From NCBI RefSeq assembly GCF_029227915.1, contig NC_079885.1, positions 24,429,001-24,493,000 of the forward strand: 64,000 bases of DNA. The letters are read 5' to 3'. The notes beneath the pieces were generated by a model. That model saw only the letters and a list, made by a program, of their open reading frames with translations. It searched no databases and was not told the origin of the DNA. The DNA is from Hydractinia symbiolongicarpus (lineage: Eukaryota; Cnidaria; Hydrozoa; Anthoathecata; Hydractiniidae). Position numbers and translations under genes: made by a program. Positions 23,661 through 35,400 of this stretch are shown in pieces. Numbering within the stretch: the stretch's first letter is position 1; the number at the start of each line of letters is the position of its first letter.

Positions 23661-25274
23661 GAAAGTTAATTTTTCATACTACAATTTGAATAAATTTTGA
23701 ATCCTTAACCTATTTTATTCGAGTTGTAGAATTGAAAAAAATCCGTTCTAAAGATTGCGCCGTTAAAACACATTAGAGCGAGCCCTAATCTGACGAAGGT
23801 ATAGAAGCGCCGTTTTTTTCCAAGTTTTAAACAGATTAGATGGAAAAGCTTTCTTGAAATGACAAAATGGAATCTAAAAAGACACATTACGTAAACATTA
23901 TCGCAATATTAAATTATATTTTTCATATAAATACATTAAATAATACATAAAATACACATATATCAACAAATCTTTTTATTTTCCTGTTGGATTGCGTGAA
24001 CGGAAATTTCTCTCTACATGACATGCCACGTATGTAGCTATCATTTTACATTATGATTTCATAATATGGTAATATATTATAACAGATCAATTCATGTTTA
24101 TCATTATTTCTTCTACTATTTTAACAACGCGCACGTTTTCTATTCATCTTTTATTCTACTAAAACAGAATAATTTTTTTGTACCATAGCAAACGTAAACA
24201 TTCCAGCTCATGCAAATTGAAAGTGTATTGAAATAATCCATCGAATTATGCTGCTGTAACTGTTTGTGTTGCTACATATCCATACGCCTTTACAATTGTT
24301 AAGATCACGTTTTAAGGATATCCCTTCGCCTTGTATAAGATGTATTAAAAGGACAATTGATGTACTATTTTGGGTAAAAATTTTCAACTGCTTTATCATA
24401 ATTTCTATTTACATATGGTTTTAAAATAAATAGTTACACGTGCATGGTTTGATTCAATGCTTTATTAAAGAGGCAATGTTTTCTTAATATTTAATCTTTT
24501 CTTAGGCCAGCAACACAAACAAACAAACAGTTTGTACATTTTCTTTAGAAGCTGATTAGGGTGGGCGATTAATCATTACACGCATTTGAACCAATAATCA
24601 AAGAGTTGGTTTTATTGTATTGCAAAATGATGCGTATTAATAGCAGATTTTTACATGCTTTAAAAGCATCGTCACTACAGGTAATTAAATATATGTCAAT
24701 ATAAATGGTGTTGCATACTGATTTAATTGTTTAGGTAGACACACCTCTTAAGGTAAAAACTAGTATAAATACCGATGGCCCAACCAAAGTTCCCAAAAGT
24801 GAAGTATATTCAACATGTTGTTCAAGTACTTATCAGGAAAGTTTACTTAGTTTCTAATTCGTTGCGCTCGACGGAAAATAACCTTATTTATTTTCTTATT
24901 TTTGCGACAGGGAGGACTCAAAGAACTTCGAGTAGTAGTAGTATGTTTTGTAGTGTCATCTTAGTTAGGAACCGTGTGCTATCGGTAATCATAACACAAT
25001 ATAAACGTTTCCGAAACCGTGGCTAAGCCGGATGCGAAAAACCCCATTCTATGGGGAAACATATCCTTAGACCCCAGTGTTACAGTCACTAACCCTCCAA
25101 GGTTAAAGGTATCATTAAAAAGTTACACTGTTATTAACAACAACATTATAAACTATTCAAAATAAAACTGCTTATCTTATAGGTAATCAAACAGTTTCAA
25201 CGTGTACGGTTCAAGAACTAATTGACATGTGAGCGCTTCCATGCCTTGTACGCCCTTTAAACACTTAAAAAATC

Positions 25275-25314
25275 ACGTGACCGGCCTTGGCCGTATGGCC
25301 AAGGCCGGTCACGT
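25275..25314. repeat. Perfect 18 bp hairpin with GTAT loop
   Basis: ACGTGACCGGCCTTGGCC (25275-25292) is followed by GTAT and then its exact inverse (25297-25314). It is GC-rich in very AT-rich surroundings, 86 bp upstream of the first astacin-relic exon. It could be a processed hairpin RNA, a cruciform, or fused transposon ends. No function is claimed. Confidence 0.85.
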
Positions 25315-25399
25315 AATTTATACGAAAATAAATTCAATAATATGTCAAAAATAATTTTTGTGACAATGCAAATAACTTAGATTTTCCATAATTCCTCAG

Positions 25400-26161
25400 G
25401 GACGTTTATTGCTGTTGGGACTTGCTTTGGGATGTCATGGAGAAGCTATCATGGATACAATATTGAGCATCAATAATGCTGGTAGTATATCATATCTTAC
25501 TAAATTCAACTTATAATGACTGTTTTCAACATCTAATAGCAATTTGTTTTATATTTTGATAGCTGGACTCAATTTGCAAGAGGGTGATATTACTATTAGC
25601 TCAAATACCACTCGGCCAATTACTCTAGGCGGGAGAGAAGTTGGAGAAGTTTTATTACAAGTACACATTTGAATTCAACTATTTATTATTTTTATGAGAT
25701 GGGACAAAAAAAACTGAAGATTTAGCTAGACAGACTCACGAAGATAGTCTTTTTTTATTATTTTTCGCGATTGACAGCTTAGATTAGATCAATACAGGAA
25801 TAACAAAAAAACATTTACTTAATAAATAAAACTTTAAAAATACCAACTAAAATGTAATAAAGTCGATTTGAAAAACCAGATTATTGGAGACAATAGACGC
25901 CCAGATGAAATGTTTTGTGGAGAGGTAAAAAATTGAAGACAGGGCATGTTCGAAATAATTATATCTTTAAAATTATCATGCAAATTGGCATTTACCTTTT
26001 TGATTTAAAATTGCCGTGATTTTTTCTTACGCTTGCTAAAATTTTCTTTTCCAGGTCTAGCAATGCAGAAAAAAATACTACAGTTGCAAGTATTTTCTCA
26101 ACTTCTTCTTGCATTGACTTTGTGTACAAAACTGACGCTGATGACAAATATATTGAAATAG
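25400..26161 (+). pseudogene. Truncated astacin paralogue
   Basis: Three splice-bounded pieces match successive exons of the intact astacin on the other strand. 25400-25481 reads RLLLLGLALGCHGEA and then ILSINNA, against FLLIVGVVLSCHGA and ILKINN. 25563-25660 reads GLNLQEGDITIS, against the NNFEGDIVLP propeptide switch. 26055-26161 contains AEK, then SCIDFVYKTDADDKYI, against AEN and SCIRLVRKTDNDEKYI. Intron phase between the first two agrees with the intact gene, but the third starts in a different phase. No HExxH exon, Met-turn or C-terminal exon is seen downstream; sequence after 26161 is unrelated. Most likely a relic of an inverted duplication. A rapidly evolving gene with exons I missed is the alternative. 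Confidence 0.6.
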
Positions 26162-29100
26162 GTTCTACTTGGTTGATTCGTCTATTTTCATTGGTGGCAG
26201 GGTTTTAACAAACTGTTCGAACTCATTTTCCGACAGGTGTTTTATCCTGCTCTCATTTAAGACTTCTGCTGCTTCTTAAGAAGCTCCCAGCAAGCTGGCG
26301 ATTCTTTCAAAGTTGAAAGACGACACTTTTTGTCTCATCCTTGCGGTCAATGTGAAGTCTTTTCAGGGGGTTATGTGTCAACTTGGTGATTGTTGATGTG
26401 TTCAAGCATTTGCTCATCAGACATGATGAGTTTGTTCATATCTAAAGACATATCTATAGAACATTTTAATTTTGGTTGTACTGTTATCCGTTTCTTGAAC
26501 TTTAAGAAAGATGTAAAGAGACGGTCCGAGTAGGCCTACGAAGGCCGCTCGTTTTCATAGTATGTAAAAGATCTTAAAAGATTTATTTTTTGTAAAGCTT
26601 GCATACTTCCGTTTGTTCTGCGGATTACACCGACCACTGCCTCACATATGAAAGCCACATGACCGTGTTATTATTTTCAATCTTTTTTAGGTTCATAGTA
26701 TACAGACCTCTCTTAATATTTTGTGAGTTTTTATTCTTACTCCCCACAATTACGTAACATAAAATTAGTTATTCATGAAAATCAGAGTTTAAGGTGCGAA
26801 GGATCACAAGAAAGTCGGTTAAAATTGTTTGTATTTATTATTTGCAGCTTGAGGATTTTGTAATCTTGAAAGATCACGTTACATTAAATCTACGATTGGT
26901 TATTCATAAAAATCAGGCCTGTGATTTAACGCGCGAGATATCACAAATTTATTATTTGCAGCTTCAAGACTTTGTGCATGGTTAGCAGAACCCAACTTTT
27001 GGCTGACATACAGAAGTAGTGGTACACCTTTTTAAAAATCTCGAGAATCAATATTTACAGCTGAAGATCAAGTCCAGCTTTTTGCTTACCGAGCACAAAT
27101 TTTTTGAGAAACCAGAAAACCAGAAAGAGACCACGCGAAATCTAGATGCGCAGATGAATGTAATATCTAGGCTGATGGCGCGGTAAAGCCTGTTTTACAT
27201 GGGAACAGAATTTATCTAGAAATCTTAAAATATCACTTAATGAATTGCAGCACTAACAAAGATTATTCCCTTTCCTCTAGTTCTTTGTTGTACGAAAATA
27301 ATATCGAAATATAGAACGTTAGTACAACATGTTCCAAAAGGAACATTCGAGATTTGGCGCTTAAGTCAGACTCGGGTGCAGCAAATTGTCTTATTATCCA
27401 ATGAAAATATTGCACTGTTCTTTATCAGCCAATAAAAACACAACGAACTTCTTGTTAAGGCACCTGACAACAAGAGAAGAATGCCTATATAGTCAAAACG
27501 TGTTGTCACTGTACTACTGTTAATTATATAGAGTTTATAATTAATCTGATTATTTTGTTTTGGTTGTGAGTCAGTAAAAAATAAGAAAGAAAGTAAAAAA
27601 TGCTTCAAGTTAGATGCTCAATACATATAGTTTATAATTGTATTTATAATTGATAAGTAACATAATAATAAAATTAGTACAATCGACTCTTTGCGAAATA
27701 CAGCTTCTTGCATTTACCCCAACAATTACTGTAGTAGTAGATGTTGCCCCTTGTTTTGACTTTCGAACGCTCATATTGTTCTGATCGTATGTATGTTAAT
27801 ATTGAGCACATGACACAGTTAGGGGGATATGGTGTTTAGCCTGCAATATGGTAGTTGCCAAAACAACTTAATTTGACGATGCTTTCTGTGTAACCTTAAT
27901 AGGGCGTTCAGGCTAATTATTGCTATAAGGACAAGCCAACATTAAGAATGTAAAATTAACAAGTCTTCAAACTTCATTATAACGAGCAGTCTGTTACCGT
28001 GTACGGCTTCCCTATTAGCAGCTCCCTGCATTTTTGTTACTACTGCGATGCAGGTGAGAAAAATAGTCTCACCTAGAAGAGAGGCAAACAACTGTACAGG
28101 TGACATTACATAATTCATTCTCGCTATGGCCCGCGGCCTTGTGGTTATGGAGTTCGCTTCGTAATCACAAGGTCCGTGGTTCGGCCCACAGCGCGGGTAT
28201 GTGTAGCAAATGCCTTTACCACAGCTACGGGCCAACCCATGCCATGTGAGGGAAATTGGGTAATTATTGACGGTGTATATGTATACTCAATGTATACATT
28301 CAGAACACAGGACCCACCTTGTTAACTGTGTTTCCTACGCTGAAGTGGCTATCCTGTATAAAATTCGAAATAATAATAATAATAATGGCATGTAAGATTT
28401 CATATATAGGTTAAGGACGTTCTAGGTTGAGTTTTGTTATTTACGAAGTGTACAATTCATGACAGAAAAATATTTACAGTTCCGACGACAGTATCGATCG
28501 TTTTTGTAATTTATCTAAAATAATAAATATTGGTGTTGTGATGGCGCACGGCGATAGTTATTAGTACCCAAATCAATAAACGAGTTTCAGTGTTTACGTT
28601 TTGACGGAATCTTCTTCACAATATTCTACCTGCAAAGTCATATGAGAAAGAAGTTTTTCAGGTAACCTATAAAACTTATTATTTTTATCCCCACTTTTAT
28701 GCTTCAAAAAAAATTAACTTTTCAAATACGCTTTCGAATACTATTCGCACGCTTTTTCTTTAACTCCCCCCTTGATCTCTTACACACAGTTTCTACAACA
28801 AACCCTTCAACCATTGCATCGTCGTAACGTGAGGAGAGATTTACAAATTAAAAACCTTGCCCCAGAGCTCCTTTTAAGTTTTTTAAACAATCTCGCTGAA
28901 CGGGACGTTCCGTGTGGTGGTCGTTTCTTACGGGACTCCCGTCATTATATTGTCCGTTTGTTGTTGTTGTTTTTGTCCCTATGCACTAACTATAGATTTT
29001 TGTAATTTTCTGGGATAGCTGCCAGATACTTTCTATCATTATTATTTCATTAAAACTGAATGACGAATGGAGTGGTGTGACGAGGGTTCACGTGATTGGT

Positions 29101-29454
29101 CGGTTCGCCGAAAGATTTTTATTATCTCCGTGATTGTTGATGTTCTGTAAAGTATACGTTTTCAAGAATCATGGCCTTATATACTAGAAGTAGACATCAA
29201 ACAAAAAGCCGGAAGTTTTTCATGCACTTTCGGTTCTATTGAGCTTAACTTTATAAAACCACAAGGAAAATTTAAAATTTAAGTTTAAAGAAAATTTAAC
29301 TCGTGATAGATCAACTAACTTTAAAAAAAATCAAAAGTAAAAATAAGAATTAACGCACTATTGATATTAACATTCTGAAAATTTAAGTTTTATTCTTTGG
29401 GAAATTTGACCAGGGCGGATAAAGTTCTTTTGTTATCGTGTTGGTATTCTAGAA
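26162..29454. other. Intergenic with a SINE, no gene seen
   Basis: On the minus strand near 26270-26170 a short frame reads HLSENEFEQFVKTLPPMKID, without a start or partner exons. 26769-26862 and 26900-26976 are imperfect direct repeats sharing TTATTCATRAAAATCAG and TTTATTATTTGCAGCTT. A tRNA-like SINE lies at 28123-28392. The remaining sequence up to the GLG1 start shows nothing assignable. Confidence 0.45.
28123..28392 (+). mobile_element. tRNA-derived SINE, copy 1
   Basis: The 5' part resembles a pol III promoter: an A-box-like TGGTTATGGAGTTCG is followed about 30 bp later by a B-box-like GGTCCGTGGTTCGG. The body contains GCCATGTGAGGGAAATTGGG, also found in copy 2 on the minus strand at 60120-60095. 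The unit ends in an AAT repeat (28368-28386). No tRNA gene is intended, since the fold is degenerate. Confidence 0.65.
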
Positions 29455-32400
29455 ATGGCAGACCATAGCTGTGGGAAATCGAAGCGTGCGACCATGTCGT
29501 CGAAAAAAATTGGAATATTATTTTTTCTTGTGGTTATTTTGTGTTTAGTACCTCATACTCGTAGCAGGAATGTACCTAAAAAAGGTAAGGTAAATAGCAT
29601 TGTAGCTAGCTGTGTATTGTGTGTGGATATTAAACTCAAAAACTCGCTAGCTAGCTAAACTCTAGCTAGCTATATAGAGCGCATAAAAGTTTTAACCAGG
29701 CTGGTAATTTTTTTCTGAGCTACTTCTGTTTAGCTAGCTTTTTAAAAGTTTAGCTAACTAGTTATTTTGTATCAAGTTATGTAAAGAATAATTCTATATT
29801 TGAAAACTTTTTCTTTAGCAGAAAAAAAATCCTTGCTTTGAATGGGAATTTTTTTATTCCTAACAATCGGGAAACCAGTTTTAGTTTTTCAGGTCCCTGC
29901 AGTGCTAACGTTACTTCTGCATATTCTAACCTTGCTCGATAAAATCAGCACAAAAATTAATAAAATGTTTACATTGAATTTTTAAATTCTAACGAGTGGT
30001 TTCATACAAGCGTGCCGATACGAGGGTGCCGATAAGCCGCATATATGCCTTAAAAAGTGCAGGCATTTTCAGGTGAGTTCGCCGTTTTAAAAAATTAGGT
30101 ATTTGCCTGAAAACCCCTGCATAAACCCGAACAATGCCCGAAAAAGAAAAAAAACAGACACTAATAATTCAAAAAATTATAAAAATTAAAAAAAAATTAC
30201 TATGTGGTAGCAAAGTTCTTAAAAGAACTGTTTTTGATAGATAGATAGATGTGCATATTTTACATGGCTAGCCTCACTAATATAGTATGTTACAAGGAAT
30301 TGAATTTCGGGAATGTTCGGGCCAGTTTGGGAACGTGCGGGCGATTCTGACAACAACTGCCAATTTATTTTGAAAAGTCGCCCGAACTTGCCCTTTTATA
30401 TGAGGGCGTTTGTGGCTAATTGTCACCCTCTTGGTTCCATTGTCATTTTATGTTTTTTTTATTTATATAAATAAACTAATTAGTCATGCGTTGCGTTGAA
30501 TCTTAAATTTTTGAGGGAAGACAGGGCAGTACTTAAAAGAAAAAACATTCCAAAAAATTTCAGCTTCAGTTATACTTTGTTTTCCTGAAAAAAAATCTTG
30601 ACAATAACCCCTTACTCAAGTTTTTATTTACTGTATAACTTTCCGCATACACCTCTGTTGTCTTTAATAGGCCAACATCGGTGGTCTTTTCAAAACTGGG
30701 CAGGCAGTCCTTTTTCACACTTGTGCAGAGCCACCTAACAATCTCGAAATGTGATTAAATAAACTTTTTATATAGGTTTATTGAGGTGGCAGACACTGCT
30801 TACTCTGGTAGAATGTTCCATTTATTAATAATGAAAAAACAAATCAAAATTTTCTTTTATTCAGCCTACTATTTATTATTTTAAACACTTCTATGATGTC
30901 AGCTCTTAATTACATTGTAAAAGACTTTCTTATATGGTAGATGACCAATACCTGTGATCATCCTAGTATATTTTCTTTGGCCTTTTTCTATTTTGTCAAT
31001 GTCCTTTTGCAGGAATAGTATTGTTCTGCCCAATCTTGGAACGCGCCCCGTCTTAAGACTGGCCAGGCCAATCTTCTGACAGTGAAAAATGGGTGGCCAG
31101 TCTTAAGACTGGACTGCCCAATCTATGGACGTACATGCCCAATCTTAGAACAATAGTGAAAGACAAACAGAACAATAATTTTTTTAGAATTTACCTCTTA
31201 ATAGGAACTTTAAATTGAAACTTTTCTTGGAAAATCAAAAGGCCAAAAATTTATATATATATATATCATGTATTTTATGTATAAAAAATTGAAACTACTC
31301 AACCATATTAGCATAGTCTATAAGGTTTTTCTTCTATAGACTATGATATTAGCTAGCTGGCTACAGGTCGCTAGCTGGCTAAACATCTCATCAAATGAAA
31401 TTAACAGCTAGTTAACTAATAATATGGTTGAATACGATTTTTCTGATTCTTCATAAATATAAACATTTTATATTTAAAATTTAGCCACTACTTTACAAGC
31501 TGTATATAAATGCTAAATGTATAACATGTGCTCTACCAGCTACGATTTTCACTCTACTATGTCCAAAAACTGACCGGGCCAATTCAACAGTACCCAAAAT
31601 ATGATGTTTTAATGTGCCTGTTTGTTGGGACTTGCAAAAAACAAAGCTCGTGTGGTACATCCCTTCTTTAAAATCCAAAAGGCGCCAAAGATGGGCCTAA
31701 CATGGTCTTTTGCCCAATCTTGTGACTCCCTGCTCAGTCTTAAGACTGGCCGGCCAGTCTTAAGACTGGGCAACTTTATGTCCAAAGATTGGGCAGCGTC
31801 CTAAGATTGGGCAGAGCAGTATCTATGATTGTATGCTGTATTCAACATGAGATCTCACTGGGGATTTGTATAAACTAGTCGTTAGCCCGTGGAAAAATCC
31901 ACAGGTTCGCCCGTCCTTTTCATTGTCTCGCTACCTGCGCAGCTGAGCTACCATTTTGCGTGACGGACGGACGAACAGACGTATACGGGTATTATAATAT
32001 AGATGCAAAGTTGTTTTTGGTTTTGCATTCTGTTTGCTTTTGACACGGCTTCTACACCTTGTTTACTAAAACATACCCACCAAGGTCTTTTTTAGCATCA
32101 ATATATAACTCACAATGTTGATTGTTCCACCGATATGTAGAAATTTACATTTATTAAAATTGAGAAGCTTCACCAGGGAAATATGTTCATTTATTTGGCT
32201 GCCAGAAACTTTAAACAGAATGTGAAAATTCGTTCTAGAACTAAAGGAATTTAATTTTAGGCAAATAGTGGTATTTTGGACAAAGTTCAAGATTTAGATG
32301 ATCTCACAGGAAAGACTGCTAACATTTATAGGCTGCAAAAATTTATAGCTGCCATTTTGTCCCATTCATGACATGATTATAAGTGTAGCAAGTTGGATTC

Positions 32401-35400
32401 AATTTTGACAAACATATCAAAAGTTATGAAGAGGGGCGGAATTAACCTATTATAATGTTCGAAAATCCTCAGGCCGAATAGGGTTAAGCACTTAAAGTGG
32501 AGACAGAAGGGCTGTTAGTACAGGCATACAGCGTGTGACAAATCTAGTGGAACCTTTACAAAAATTAAACCTTCCTTAACCATGCCACTGTAGTACTTGT
32601 ATATGGTATGCCAAAAATCCAGTGAAGCTCACACAGCATTTGCTTTTGGGTGTGATGTATTGTTTCAAAAAACTTTTCCATAATTACTTACCTGAAGATG
32701 TAAAGTTTTATTTACGATCCTACTATGGTGAAGAAAACAACTTTCCCATAACTTTAGCTGAAATAAAAACACAGCCTGTTGTTACCCTATCATAAAAAAC
32801 AGTCAGCCAGCTTTTTGTTATTTTGTTGAATTCCTTGCGAAAGTTCAAAGTTAATCATGAGTGACAATAAGTTGAGTACTTATTGCAAGTAAACCATGGC
32901 ACACAACCATAGAGAGTGCAAAAATCAGTGTTCTCTATCATGCATAATAAAGATCTTATTTGCTAGTTTCTCGTGTTTGTCAATTGCAACATTATACCAC
33001 AAATGCTGGTTTTCACTTTTAACAAGTTCATTTCAATGTCAAGAAACATGCATTTTATTTAAGTTAGTACTGTTCAAGTTACATATGGGTAAGAAAACTA
33101 ACAAGGGTGAATGCTGCAGGCTAGTATTTGACATTGTGAATGACACTTAAAACTTTTTTATAGATAATGAAGAAGAGAAATATATATTAGCTAAAGATGA
33201 AAACTGTGCACATGATGTCAAAAATCTGTGTCCTAAAGTTAAAAAAGATAACAACTTTGCAATATTTCTGTGTTTGCAAGAAGCTGCACTGGTAAGTTTG
33301 AAATCTTTAATTAAGGGTACATTTGTTTGAGCTTTTACAAAATCACTGACCCTTTCAAACACTTCAAGTTAAATCTTTGCCTGATTCATGTGTCATGTTT
33401 AGCAGAAGCAAATTGTATATTCGGCAAAGAAAGCAAAAAGGTCAACATCATTGGCCAACTTGACTAAAACAAATCAAAATAGGAAGTTCACAGCCCAGGG
33501 CTATCATTATGCATGCACCAACTCTCAAATTATAATCATGTGGTAAATGTGAACAAATATGGAAGAAGACACCTTGTTTTTTCCCTATATTATAATAAAA
33601 ACTTTTGAGAATAAATTTACTGGATTAAATTTGGTAGCTTTTAAGATTATTGACAGGATCAAAAAGGCAGAGACAAATGTACAGAAGCAGGACCTTCCTT
33701 TCAAACATTTCACTCTGTTTTTGGAAGTTACAGTAGAGCTTAACCAAATAAAAAAGAAGTTGGTTGGGCAGGTTGAAAAGTCTAGAAGGTGTTGAAACGG
33801 ATACACCCCAAGGACACCCAACATTAACAAAAAAAGATAAAGTGACAAACAAATAGTTAAACTTGAAGATTTGTGTTTCAAATAAAATGCTAATAAAAAC
33901 TGTATGATTAACCTGTTTTCAAATTTTAGAAAGATGAAGATGATGTTTCGGATGAATGTCATGGGGTATGTACTTTGCTAACTGTACAATATGAATACAA
34001 ATAAAATAATCCTATGTGTTTCCTGCAACTTTTTTAATCTGTTTATGACTTTGTATCTAGACCCTATGGCATTACAAATACAATTTAACACGAAATCCTC
34101 AATTTGATGAAGTTGCTTTTAAAGTTTGTGAATCAACTCTAGAAGAGGTAAACATCTTGTAGTTTGATTTTATTATTTGTATAGTAAGGAAAAAAACTTC
34201 TACTAAGGCCACTAAAGATTGGTAATTTTAAAAATTTTAATGATGTCAGAAATAGCCTATCTAAAAAGACAATATTTTTTAGATATTTGTTTAACCAACA
34301 CCAGTTAGCATATATTACATTACCGCATTTTCCGGTATATAACGCACACATCGTACAACCCGCAGCTTAGCTTTTTTAAAGAATTACAAACCCGATGCTA
34401 TCAGATAGCCTGCACCTTTGTATAACCTGCATCATATTAAGAAAAAAATTCAGCATATTTTACCTCACCCGAATCATTTTATAAACATTGTTGCTTTTTT
34501 ATTAGTTTTTTAGTTCTGTGTCATTATTTTTTTTTCATGATGGAGAAAAGAGGGGAACGTTTTAACTTGTGAACCCCAAATACGAGAACCGAGTGTCTAA
34601 ACTAGCAACTCTCTCAGTCTTACTTCTTTCCTTAATAAATAACATAATAATTATCACGGATTGTCTGTAACAGCGACGTACAGAACATTCTTTTCTAATG
34701 TTTATATAATTTTATTATACATTTATATCTCAGCAATCACAGTGTGCATGATAAAATAAATCACATCAATGGGAAGAAGTTGCATGTGGCTTATTAATTG
34801 TATTTTTAATTTATTTTTCATATTTTCAATGGTCACCTGTTGCTTGAAGGTAGTGAATATAAAAAAAGAAAATTATTATCTATAGATTTAATTTTAACAT
34901 TATTAATTATTAATAAGGTCCTGGGCACTAGGTTGTGAAATACATGATACCTGCTATACTGCTCTATTACCAGAAGCAAGCCATTTCAATGTGCTCAATG
35001 TGATTACAACGATATCAATAGATTATAATTACATTAACACCAAAAAAGAAAAGATTTCCAGAATTGTGTTTTAGAGAGAGCTTGTAATAGGGGCACTGAC
35101 AAGCAATATAAATATAAAGGAATTTCAATAGGTGAAAAAAAAAATTAAATGCAGTTTGCAGTTATATTAATCTTTTATGTACCATACTTTTTTCCCAGAC
35201 CACCGAGTTGCGCAATGTCTGCTTTGTTTTATTCTGTACAATTTTATAAGGTTGTTAGTACTACAAATAAACGAAAAACAAGGCACAAAAGATTCTGTTA
35301 AAAAAAAGAAACCTTGACTTACTGGCACCAGTCAATGTATAAACTTTAAATTTCACAATAAATGACTGAAAAATAAAAATTATTAATAACCCGCACCACA

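Larger units (their letters stand above)
21401..25399. other. Intergenic, no gene seen
   Basis: AT-rich sequence upstream of the intact astacin gene. It contains a roughly 25 bp tandem repeat array (23512-23660) and a perfect hairpin (25275-25314). Sequence at 25024-25105 reads DAKNPILWGNISLDPSVTVT in one + frame up to a possible donor, which may be a further exon of the astacin relic or chance; I could not phase it. Confidence 0.4.
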
